DNA from: Gammaproteobacteria bacterium
GTDB taxonomy: Bacteria > Pseudomonadota > Gammaproteobacteria > Pseudomonadales > Pseudohongiellaceae
Length of the DNA stretch: 5,159 bases
Assembly: GCA_947377625.1 (NCBI GenBank)
Contig: CANCGR010000571.1
Span: 1-5,159 of the forward strand
Direction: 5' to 3'
Numbering within the stretch: position 1 is the first letter of the stretch; every line of letters begins with the position of its first letter. Below the pieces are notes generated by a model. The model searched no databases. It worked only from the letters and a program-made list of their open reading frames with translations, and had not been told where the DNA came from. Positions 1 to 5,159 of the stretch are shown piece by piece. Made by a program: the position numbers and the translations under genes.

Positions 1-798
1 GTCTGCTCCGACCACGAGAATTTTGACTTCAGGTCTTTGTTCCAGAATTGCCGGTATTGCCCGCATAAAGGTATGAAAACCGCGATAGGGTTCCAGATTT
101 CTTGCTACATAAGTAAGTACTTCATCGGCGCGGGTGAGCCTGTATTTGCTGTTTTCATCAATGCTGCCAGAGGGAGTGAAAACGACACTTGCATCGTCAG
201 AAGGAGAAACCTTGCGAGTGTCGATGCCATCATGGAGCTGGGTAATACGTGACTGCCAGTCGGTGGGGTAGCGGGACTTCTGCCACAAAGTGGGGGAAAT
301 GCCGGCGTCGGCATAATCAAAGCTCACCAGTTGAGTGGAATTCTTGATTCTGACTTTGCATATGTTGTCCAGGCTTGCTGGAAACTCTGGATCAAAACCT
401 ACATCGGCACCCTCGGAGCGATAGAAGAATTCAAGATACTGGATATGTCGCGCCCTTGGGAAAGCATCCTTCAGGAATAAGGCTTCGCCCCAACCAGGAT
501 GCGCAATGACCACATCAGGTTGAAACCCGTTTTTAACCAGACCCTGCGCCAAGCGAAATACTGCCTGGCCACGGCGAGTGTGCGCTTCATAATCCTGCAA
601 GTAATGATGGGTTTCGGCATTGGCACCTGCCGGCTCAGGATAGCCGAAAAGTTGTATGCGAGGATGGGGCTTGGTTCGTTGCTTAAGCCGTTTGGCATCA
701 CCAATCGCAACGACAGTGTCACCCCGTTCCGCCAAGGCGGTGGCGATATGGGGAAACTGGCCTGGGAAATTCTGATGAACAAAAAGATAGCTTGTCAT
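1..798 (-). CDS. Glycosyltransferase, group 1 / GT4-like, 3' end missing
   Basis: ATG at 798-796 opens 266 uninterrupted codons running off the window start; usual family length is about 400, so roughly a third is missing. The N-terminus, MTSYLFVHQNFPGQFPHIA, is the signature start of GT4 proteins with the 'Glyco_trans_4_3' type N-terminal domain (family recalled from memory). Other family landmarks in order are DVVIAHPGWGEALFLKD (residues 95-111), a FFYRSEGADVGFDPEFP stretch (124-140), DAGISPTLWQ (164-173), HDGIDT (189-194) and the hinge TYVARNLEPYRGFHTFMRA (229-247), then the first strand of the C-terminal Rossmann domain, KILVVGAD (259-266). The enzyme would be GT-B fold, cytoplasmic and retaining, moving a sugar from an activated donor. 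The donor-binding E-x7-E region is outside the window. No signal peptide or membrane segment is seen. Its start overlaps the RTX stop and lacks a good Shine-Dalgarno sequence, suggesting coupling. The substrate is unknown: the RTX protein, a polysaccharide or a lipid are all possible. Confidence 0.93.
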   Translation of the reverse strand, partial: MTSYLFVHQNFPGQFPHIATALAERGDTVVAIGDAKRLKQRTKPHPRIQLFGYPEPAGANAETHHYLQDYEAHTRRGQAVFRLAQGLVKNGFQPDVVIAHPGWGEALFLKDAFPRARHIQYLEFFYRSEGADVGFDPEFPASLDNICKVRIKNSTQLVSFDYADAGISPTLWQKSRYPTDWQSRITQLHDGIDTRKVSPSDDASVVFTPSGSIDENSKYRLTRADEVLTYVARNLEPYRGFHTFMRAIPAILEQRPEVKILVVGAD

Positions 799-800
799 CA
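796..800 (-). promoter_or_regulatory. TGATG stop/start overlap (translational coupling site)
   Basis: Read on the minus strand, the RTX stop TGA (800-798) and the glycosyltransferase ATG (798-796) share base 798. The 15 or so bases before the ATG (ACAACAGTGCTTG) contain no purine-rich GGAG-like ribosome site. Start of the second gene therefore probably depends on ribosomes finishing the first, which ties the dose of enzyme to that of the RTX protein. The overlap is seen directly; the coupling is inferred. Confidence 0.75.
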
Positions 801-3800
801 AGCACTGTTGTCATAAACATGTATGTCAGCAACAGTAAGTACAGGAGCACCTACCAGCGTGACAATCAGTTGTGGCCCAGCGCCGGTATTGCCACCCGCA
901 TCGTAATAGAGATCGCCTGTGGTGGTGTTATAGATCAGGAAATCATCTGCGTCTGCAGCGGCAGTTAGCCCTGCACCTGCTCTGAAGTTTCCGGCAAGGA
1001 AGTTGATGGGCAAACTGAAGTAACGGTTATTGAAATAGAGTATATCAACGCCCACCATAAAATCCGTAATCTGGTCGATGTTGGTTGGCCCCGGAGTGGT
1101 GTCGAACCAAAAGGTGTCTGTGCCTCTGCCGCCGGTAAGCACATCTGCACCAAGCTCACCATGAAGGTTATCATTGCCAGCACCACCAACCAAGGTGTCG
1201 TCGCCATCACCACCATAGAGAGCGTCGTTGCCGTTGCCGCCTTCAATGCGATTGGCGCCACTGTCGCCACTCAAGTTGTCCGCAAAGGCACTGCCCAGCA
1301 GATTCTCGACATTAACCAGACGATCATGGCTGCCGGTGCCATCGGTCTGCGGGCCGCTGTAGCCAAGGTAAATACCTACAGGATTTGGCGACATGGAGTA
1401 ATCAGCAGTGTCAATGCCATCACCACCATCAATGAAGTCGTCACCTTCGCTACCTCTTAACCAGTCGTTGCCGTTGCCGCCCAGCAAGGTGTCGGCGCCG
1501 CCAAAGCCATAAAGAATGTCGTCACCGTCTCCGCCACTGAGCACATTGTTGTTGTCATCACCCACCAGAATGTCATTCAGGGCACCGCCTTTCAGATTTT
1601 CGATATTCGACAAACTGTCATGCCCGCCTTCACCATCATTTGTGGCCTGTCCTCGTCTGATTTCCACTACGGCATTGTCGGTTGCGGTGGCATAACTTGC
1701 GGTGTCAATGCCAGGACCGCCGTTGATAGTGTCGTTGCCGCTGCCACCTATTAATAAGTCATTGCCACTACCACCATCAATAGAGTCATCGCCACCCATT
1801 CCCGACAAGGTATCGTCACCCAAGCCGCCGATTAGTGTGTTATTGCCGCCGGTACCGGTAACAGTGACCGGCGGGTTTCCGGAAGCCACTTCAAAGTCAC
1901 TTGCAACAAGAGTAGCGGGAACTGACAGCAAGCTAATCACACCGATGAAGACCTGACTGATAGGGCCGGTGCCATCGGCGTCGTAATAAAGAGAGCCGGA
2001 ACTGCTGTTGTACAAGATGAAATCATCAGCATCCTGTGCGTTTGAACCCAGCCGGAAGTTGCCGGCCGCGAGCGGGCCATTAACAGTCAATGCTGTAAAA
2101 ATAGCGCTCGACAAAACAATCTTGTCAACGCCAGTGGCGAAGTCGGTGATGTAATCAAAATTGGTAGTGAGATCCGGTGTAGTGCTTAAAACGAAGCGAT
2201 CAGCACCGTCGCCGCCGATGAGTGTGTCGATACCAATGCCGCCATCCAACGTGTCATTGCCGGCGCCACCATCGAGTACATCGTTGCCGGCGTTTCCAAA
2301 CAGGAAATTGTTGGCACTGTCCCCGGTTAATGCATCGCTGAAATTACCGCCGGTCAGGTTCTCAAAGCCTGTGAGGATGTCAGTTCCGGCACCTCCAGTA
2401 ACTTGTGGCGTGGCAAGTGCCAGGCTAACCGTAATACCATTTGATGCACCGCTGTAATCGGCGGTATCGATGCCGGCACCTCCTGTCAGGCTGTCATCTC
2501 CAGCCCCTCCGCTGAGTGTGTCATCACCCGCGCCGCCATCCAGGGTGTCGTTACCATTGTTGCCACTGAGGCGGTTGTTTGAACTGTCGCCAGTCAGCAC
2601 GTCGTTGAAATTGCTGCCTGAGAGATTCTCGAAGTTCTGCAAGGTATCGCTGCCGCTGCCGCCTGTTGCTTGTGCAGATCCTTGTAGCGCCAGACTTACG
2701 GTAACTGCCGAACTTGCAGTAGCATAATTTGCGGTATCAAATCCGGCGCCACCATCCATCGTGTCATTGCCGGCACCACCATTGAGAGTGTCGTTGCCCG
2801 CAGCACCGTCCAATGAATCGTCGCCATTGCTGCCGTTGATAATGTTGTTGGTGCTGTCACCGATCAGCGTGTCGTTGAAATTGCCGCCGGTGAGATTCTC
2901 GATGTTCAGCAGCGTATCGTTGCCGGCGCCTCCGGTATTTTGTGCAGTGCCTTGCAGTAACAAACTTACTGTCACGGCTGCATCAGCATTGCTGTAGCTG
3001 GCTACGTCAAAACCTGCTCCGCCATCCAGCACATCATTGCCGTCACCACCTTCCAGCGTGTCGTTGCCGCTGCCACCGTCGAGGAAGTCATTGCCGCTAT
3101 GGCCAATGAGGAAGTCATTGCCAGCCAAGCCGCTAAGGGTATCGTTGCCGTCACCGCCTTCGATGGAATCGTCTGAGGTGCCTTCATTTCCGTACAGCGT
3201 GAGGTTTTCAACTTTGTAGACTTGAATGTCACTGGCTTCCAGCGCTGGCGCGCCAGTCAGTGTTGCCACTTGAATCGGCGCGCTGGCACTGCCATTACCA
3301 TCAGCATCGTAATAGAGCGCACCAGTAGCGGTGTCATAGATCAGGAAATTATTGGCAGTGGTGGCAGCAGTAAGGCCTTCACCACTGGCAAAATTGTAAG
3401 AGCGCAACGATTGAATGCCATAGCCTTCCGACGAGTTCAATGAGCTGAATACCGCGCCTGAAAAAATGAGCTTGTCGGTGTTGTGGGTAAAGTCTGTTAT
3501 CACATCAAGATTGGTGGAGGCATTGGCTGCAACATTAAAGCCAAACGAATCCGCGCCGGCGCCGCCGGTTAGCGTGTCGTTGCCGTCATCGCCGAGCAGA
3601 AAGTCATTACCGTTGCCGCCGTTGAGACGGTCATTGCCCGCGTTGCCATTCAGGTCATCGTTCCCGTCATTACCTTCAATGATGTCGTTACCGGCACGAC
3701 CTCTGATCTCGTCATCGCCACCGCCACCGACCAGGACATTGGCAGCATCATTTCCGGTCAGCTCATCGCCGTAATTGCTGCCGGTAAGATTTTCGATATC

Positions 3801-5159
3801 GATGAGTGTGTCAAAACCGGCAAGGTTGATGTTGCTGAAACCACTGGTGTTCTGAACATCGGTGCGTGCCAAATCAATTACTACACCGCCTTCGGCGCTG
3901 GCATAAGTGATCTCGTCGATGCCACTACCACCGTTCATGTAGTCGTTGCCGGTACCGCCATCAATCGTGTCATTGCCGGCGCCGCCGTTGATGGTGTCAT
4001 TGCCGCCGTTGCCTGCCAAAAAGTTGTTGCCGGAATCACCAGTGAGCACATCGTTGTAGGAGCTGCCGTAGAGGTTCTCGATACTGATCAACGTATCGCT
4101 GCCGGATCCACCGGTAGATTGAGGACTACCCTGCAGATTCAAACTCACCGTGACGCCGGAAGGGCTGGAAATATAGCCCACAGTGTCGTTACCGGCACCG
4201 CCATCTATCACGTTATTACCCAAGCCGCTGCGTATAAAATTGCCAAGCTCGTTACCGGTGAGATTGGCTGCGCCGGTATTCAATATTTCAGCATTTTCGA
4301 CATTGGGGCCCAATGTGTAAGCCGACAAATAGCTTCTGACCCAGTCGATACCACCTGCAGATGAAGCATTGGTCTCACTGACAATATCTCCCGCGTCCTG
4401 CACGATGTAGTAATCGTTGCCATCGCCACCGACCATGGAGTCGTTGCCGACGCTGCCATCCAGCGTGTCGTTGCCAGAGCCGCCATTGAGAGTGTCGTTG
4501 CCATCACCACCATTGAGGCTGTCGTTGCCAGCCAAGCCGTTGATAATGTCTATACCAATAGTACCGGCAAGGATGTCATTGCCGGAGGTACCGGTGATGG
4601 CAGGTATGGTTATTTCGATGTCATTTGCGGAGAGGGAAACATGGTTAACAAGCCTTGCAATACTGACGGCGCTTCCTTCACCCGATCCATCTGCATCGTA
4701 GTAAAGGTCACCAGTCTCACTGTCGTAAATCAGGAAATCGTTGGCATCAGCAGTGGCATCAATATTACGGAAATTGTCGGCACTCACGGTGCCAATTGCA
4801 GCGAAGGCAGTGAAAATTGATTTATCCAGTACGATCTTGTCAGACCCGCTGGTGAAGTCTGTAATGAGGTCCCGATTGCTGTCCTTATTGGGAGTGGTAT
4901 CGAAAACAAAACGATCGTTACCACTGCCGCCAGTAAGCGTGTCGTTACCAAGACCGCCGTAAAGCGTATCGGCGCCAGCATTGCCGACGAGCAGGTTGTT
5001 GCAGGAAGAGCCGGTAAGTTCGTCTGCATTATTGCTGCCGATCACGTTTTCGATATTGACCAGGGTGTCAAAGCCTGAGCCACCGGTGTCCTGGGATGTA
5101 GTAATTTCCAAATTGACAGTGATGCCACCACTGCTCAACGCGTAGTTGGCGGTATCGTT
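798..5159 (-). CDS. Large RTX (hemolysin-type) calcium-binding repeat protein, 5' end missing
   Basis: The frame is open from the window edge to a TGA at 800-798, giving 1453 residues and no start. The first seven codons read NDTANYA and complete a repeat module, so the TTG at 5138 is internal. The chain holds about 43 nonapeptides of the U-x-x-G-x-x-G-x-D type (GGAGNDTLDGG-like), which in RTX proteins fold into calcium-filled parallel beta-rolls. Between them are eight I-E-N-L modules, one YTLG/NVEN module and four LYYDADG domains, the last forming the C-terminus (ending DIHVYDNSA). The sequence is rich in G, D, N, S and T, poor in K, and has one visible cysteine (residue 53). By family knowledge it should be exported by a type I (ABC/MFP/OMP) system through an uncleaved C-terminal signal and fold outside the cell in calcium. 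No catalytic domain is visible, so an adhesin, biofilm or S-layer-like role is more likely than a toxin, but this is inference. It overlaps the downstream glycosyltransferase by one base. Confidence 0.96.
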   Translation of the reverse strand, partial: NDTANYALSSGGITVNLEITTSQDTGGSGFDTLVNIENVIGSNNADELTGSSCNNLLVGNAGADTLYGGLGNDTLTGGSGNDRFVFDTTPNKDSNRDLITDFTSGSDKIVLDKSIFTAFAAIGTVSADNFRNIDATADANDFLIYDSETGDLYYDADGSGEGSAVSIARLVNHVSLSANDIEITIPAITGTSGNDILAGTIGIDIINGLAGNDSLNGGDGNDTLNGGSGNDTLDGSVGNDSMVGGDGNDYYIVQDAGDIVSETNASSAGGIDWVRSYLSAYTLGPNVENAEILNTGAANLTGNELGNFIRSGLGNNVIDGGAGNDTVGYISSPSGVTVSLNLQGSPQSTGGSGSDTLISIENLYGSSYNDVLTGDSGNNFLAGNGGNDTINGGAGNDTIDGGTGNDYMNGGSGIDEITYASAEGGVVIDLARTDVQNTSGFSNINLAGFDTLIDIENLTGSNYGDELTGNDAANVLVGGGGDDEIRGRAGNDIIEGNDGNDDLNGNAGNDRLNGGNGNDFLLGDDGNDTLTGGAGADSFGFNVAANASTNLDVITDFTHNTDKLIFSGAVFSSLNSSEGYGIQSLRSYNFASGEGLTAATTANNFLIYDTATGALYYDADGNGSASAPIQVATLTGAPALEASDIQVYKVENLTLYGNEGTSDDSIEGGDGNDTLSGLAGNDFLIGHSGNDFLDGGSGNDTLEGGDGNDVLDGGAGFDVASYSNADAAVTVSLLLQGTAQNTGGAGNDTLLNIENLTGGNFNDTLIGDSTNNIINGSNGDDSLDGAAGNDTLNGGAGNDTMDGGAGFDTANYATASSAVTVSLALQGSAQATGGSGSDTLQNFENLSGSNFNDVLTGDSSNNRLSGNNGNDTLDGGAGDDTLSGGAGDDSLTGGAGIDTADYSGASNGITVSLALATPQVTGGAGTDILTGFENLTGGNFSDALTGDSANNFLFGNAGNDVLDGGAGNDTLDGGIGIDTLIGGDGADRFVLSTTPDLTTNFDYITDFATGVDKIVLSSAIFTALTVNGPLAAGNFRLGSNAQDADDFILYNSSSGSLYYDADGTGPISQVFIGVISLLSVPATLVASDFEVASGNPPVTVTGTGGNNTLIGGLGDDTLSGMGGDDSIDGGSGNDLLIGGSGNDTINGGPGIDTASYATATDNAVVEIRRGQATNDGEGGHDSLSNIENLKGGALNDILVGDDNNNVLSGGDGDDILYGFGGADTLLGGNGNDWLRGSEGDDFIDGGDGIDTADYSMSPNPVGIYLGYSGPQTDGTGSHDRLVNVENLLGSAFADNLSGDSGANRIEGGNGNDALYGGDGDDTLVGGAGNDNLHGELGADVLTGGRGTDTFWFDTTPGPTNIDQITDFMVGVDILYFNNRYFSLPINFLAGNFRAGAGLTAAADADDFLIYNTTTGDLYYDAGGNTGAGPQLIVTLVGAPVLTVADIHVYDNSA
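801..1121 (-). repeat. B domain 4, the C-terminal domain and likely secretion end
   Basis: Residues 1347-1453. Motifs are TDTFWFDTTP, DQITDF, VGVDILYF, AGNFRAG, DDFLIYNTTTGDLYYDAGG and VADIHVYDNSA-stop. It is the terminal copy, so the uncleaved type I secretion signal should lie in its last 50 or so residues; this is family expectation, since no sequence motif proves it. Unlike the other three copies, its DADG loop reads DAGG. Confidence 0.82.
1122..1415 (-). repeat. A module 8 (98 residues, 4 nonapeptides)
   Basis: Residues 1249-1346. The core runs IDTADYSMSPNPVGIYLGYSG ... GTGSHDRLVNVENLLGSA ... LSGDSGAN. The strand reads VGIYLGYSG in place of VTVSLxLQG. Four nonapeptides (RIEGGNGND, ALYGGDGDD, TLVGGAGND, NLHGELGAD) and the stub VLTGGRG lead into the terminal B domain. 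Confidence 0.86.
1416..1709 (-). repeat. A module 7 (98 residues, 4 nonapeptides)
   Basis: Residues 1151-1248. The core runs IDTASYATATDNAVVEIRRGQ ... GEGGHDSLSNIENLKGG ... LVGDDNNN. The usual hydrophobic VTVSL strand reads VVEIRRG, adding two arginines to an otherwise acidic protein. Four nonapeptides follow, one with tryptophan (WLRGSEGDD). Confidence 0.85.
1710..1886 (-). repeat. RTX block of 4 repeats opening the last unit
   Basis: Residues 1092-1150. The linker ASGNPPVTVTGTGGNN precedes TLIGGLGDD, TLSGMGGDD, SIDGGSGND, LLIGGSGND and the stub TINGGPG, again an exact 7+9n length. It joins B domain 3 to A module 7. Confidence 0.85.
1887..2204 (-). repeat. B domain 3 (ITDF ... LYYDADG)
   Basis: Residues 986-1091. 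Motifs are ADRFVLSTTP, DYITDF, TGVDKIVLS, AGNFRLG, DDFILYNSSSGSLYYDADG and VASDFEV. The LIY of other copies reads ILY here. It is followed by the short linker ASGNPPVTVTGTGGNN rather than a C-terminus. Confidence 0.87.
2205..2471 (-). repeat. A module 6 (89 residues, 3 nonapeptides)
   Basis: Residues 897-985. The core runs IDTADYSGASNGITVSLALATPQVTGGAGTDILTGFENLTGGN in order, ending LTGDSANN; the x-L-Q-G turn is replaced by a one-residue-shorter ATP. Three nonapeptides and the stub TLIGGDG lead straight into B domain 3. Confidence 0.88.
2472..2741 (-). repeat. A module 5 (90 residues, 3 nonapeptides)
   Basis: Residues 807-896. The core runs FDTANYATASSAVTVSLALQG ... ATGGSGSDTLQNFENLSGSN ... 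LTGDSSNN, followed by 34 residues of RTX repeat. It is close in protein sequence to A module 4 but clearly diverged at DNA level, so the duplication is not very recent. Confidence 0.88.
2742..3011 (-). repeat. A module 4 (90 residues, 3 nonapeptides)
   Basis: Residues 717-806. The core runs FDVASYSNADAAVTVSLLLQG ... NTGGAGNDTLLNIENLTGGN ... LIGDSTNN, with 34 residues of RTX repeat after it. It is the first of three consecutive A modules at 270-, 270- and 267-base lengths. Confidence 0.88.
3012..3218 (-). repeat. RTX block of 5 repeats with VENLTLYGNEG leader
   Basis: Residues 648-716. The leader YKVENLTLYGNEGTSDD precedes five in-register nonapeptides (SIEGGDGND, TLSGLAGND, FLIGHSGND, FLDGGSGND, TLEGGDGND) and the stub VLDGGAG. 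The VENLTL-G string resembles the I-E-N-L-T-G joint of A cores and may be a remnant of one. Confidence 0.8.
3219..3554 (-). repeat. B domain 2 (ITDF ... LYYDADG)
   Basis: Residues 536-647. It carries ADSFGFN, DVITDF, NTDKLIFS, ANNFLIYDTATGALYYDADG and EASDIQV. It is the longest B copy (112 residues), with extra sequence around SSEGYGIQSLRSYNF, and it has lost the F-x-T-T-P motif seen in the other three. Confidence 0.85.
3555..3920 (-). repeat. A module 3 (122 residues, 6 nonapeptides)
   Basis: Residues 414-535. The core is the most diverged copy. It starts IDEITYASAEGG, has VVIDLARTDVQ in place of VTVSLxLQG, and carries about five extra residues (FSNINLAGFDT) before LIDIENLTGSN. Six nonapeptides plus a 7-residue stub follow, several of them acidic (IIEGNDGND, FLLGDDGND). 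Confidence 0.85.
3921..4190 (-). repeat. A module 2 (90 residues, 3 nonapeptides)
   Basis: Residues 324-413. The 56-residue core NDTVGYISSPSG ... GVTVSLNLQG ... STGGSGSDTL ... SIENLYGSS ... LTGDSGNN is followed by 34 residues of RTX repeat (7+9x3). Its length is exactly 270 bases, as in A modules 4 and 5. Confidence 0.85.
4191..4418 (-). repeat. Single YTLG/NVEN-type RTX interdomain module
   Basis: Residues 248-323. It reads NDYYIVQDAGDIVSE, then GGIDWVRSYLSAYTLG, NVENAEIL and a TGNELGNFIRSGLGNN end, followed by the seven-residue partial repeat VIDGGAG (4211-4191). This is a widespread module of RTX proteins (compare D-x-Y-V-V-D-x-x-G-D-V-V-x-E and S-Y-T-L-G-x-N-V-E-N-L). It is the only copy here. 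Its GNN end followed by a 7-residue stub obeys the same joint rule as the A modules, with zero full nonapeptides. Confidence 0.8.
4419..4610 (-). repeat. RTX nonapeptide block of 6 repeats with short linker
   Basis: Residues 184-247. A linker TIPAITGTSGND leads into six in-register nonapeptides, including SLNGGDGND, TLNGGSGND and TLDGSVGND. Two have lost the standard second-half pattern (ILAGTIGID, IINGLAGND). This opens the second higher-order unit directly after B domain 1, with no A core in front. Confidence 0.85.
4611..4919 (-). repeat. B domain 1 (ITDF ... LYYDADG)
   Basis: Residues 81-183. Landmarks in order: DRFVFDTTP, DLITDF, SGSDKIVLD, ADNFR, NDFLIYDSETGDLYYDADG, ending ANDIEI. It matches in order and spacing the domain that ends the protein (1121-801), so it is an internal copy of a C-terminal RTX cap. 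DADGSG resembles a short acidic calcium loop, but no complete EF-hand is present. Confidence 0.85.
4920..5159 (-). repeat. A module 1 (I-E-N-V core plus 2 nonapeptides), cut by window edge
   Basis: Residues 1-80. The 55-residue core runs from NDTANY through GGITVNL and VNIENVIGSNNADELTG to SSCNN, followed by 25 residues of RTX repeat (7+9x2). It holds the only cysteine seen in the protein (residue 53), where other copies have G, S, T, A or N. Any preceding nonapeptides lie outside the window. Confidence 0.85.

Noticed and set aside
471..782. Minus-strand open frame of 103 codons within the 5' part of the glycosyltransferase
   Set aside because: It is in another frame of the same strand. The glycosyltransferase frame matches its family across the whole stretch with no break, so this is a shadow.
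37..816. Plus-strand frames at 37-252 and 499-816
   Set aside because: They lie antisense to the well-supported glycosyltransferase, show no recognisable family and have no clear ribosome site.
780..830. Terminator or promoter between the two genes
   Set aside because: There is no intergenic space: the stop and start overlap by one base, and no strong hairpin with a T-run is visible.
801..4919. EF-hand or dockerin motifs at LYYDADG
   Set aside because: DADGxG resembles the start of such loops, but the later conserved acidic residue at position 12 and the flanking helix pattern are missing, so I call it only an acidic loop.
1702..4962. Several plus-strand open frames encoding Pro/Ser/Leu-rich peptides (PAPPSRVSLPLPP-like)
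   Set aside because: They are the exact antisense of the RTX nonapeptide codons (GGTGGC/GGCAACGAC read backwards). The proline-rich look comes from that repeat and none has a ribosome site or a sensible start.
798..5159. CRISPR-like or satellite array
   Set aside because: The repetition is protein-coding, with 27-base and about 270-base periods, varied synonymous codons and no unique spacers between identical repeats.
1..5159. RTX toxin (hemolysin/leukotoxin) with an acyltransferase partner
   Set aside because: No hydrophobic pore-forming domain or acylation region is visible, and the downstream gene is a glycosyltransferase rather than an HlyC-like acyltransferase. The N-terminus is unseen, so a toxin cannot be fully excluded.

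Overview
The window holds the 3' portions of two adjacent minus-strand genes and almost nothing else. From right to left these are a very long repetitive RTX (hemolysin-type calcium-binding) protein, 5159 to 798, and a family-4 type glycosyltransferase, 798 to 1. Both run off the window: the RTX gene lacks its 5' end and the glycosyltransferase its 3' end. They join at a TGATG stop/start overlap, so they are almost certainly co-transcribed and translationally coupled. There is no intergenic gap, terminator, RNA gene, insertion sequence or CRISPR array.

The organism looks like a Gram-negative bacterium, most likely a proteobacterium. Base composition is moderate (about half GC by eye), RTX proteins of this kind are normally exported by type I secretion in proteobacteria and some cyanobacteria, and the glycosyltransferase N-terminus matches a family common in proteobacteria. 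Nothing here fixes the genus.

Residues of the RTX protein are numbered here from the first codon at the window edge (5159-5157), giving 1453 visible residues. The chain has a clear grammar. (i) 'A' cores of 55-61 residues carry a D-T-A-x-Y start, a V-T-V-S-L strand and an I-E-N-L motif, and end in GDSxNN. (ii) Each A core is followed by RTX nonapeptides numbering exactly 7+9n residues. (iii) 'B' domains of about 103-112 residues carry ITDF, DKI and LIYxxxTGxLYYDADG motifs, and occur four times. These make four higher-order units with at least 1, then 2, 3 and 2 A modules, each unit closing with a B domain. The last B domain is the protein's C-terminus. A single module of another type (residues 248-316, YTLG...NVEN) sits in the second unit.

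Inferred picture: a large secreted or cell-surface calcium-binding protein, such as an adhesin, biofilm or S-layer-like protein, made together with a cytoplasmic glycosyltransferase. That enzyme may modify the protein or may build a surface glycan alongside it. Enzyme specificity, the secretion machinery and the protein's N-terminal domains lie outside the window or cannot be read from it.
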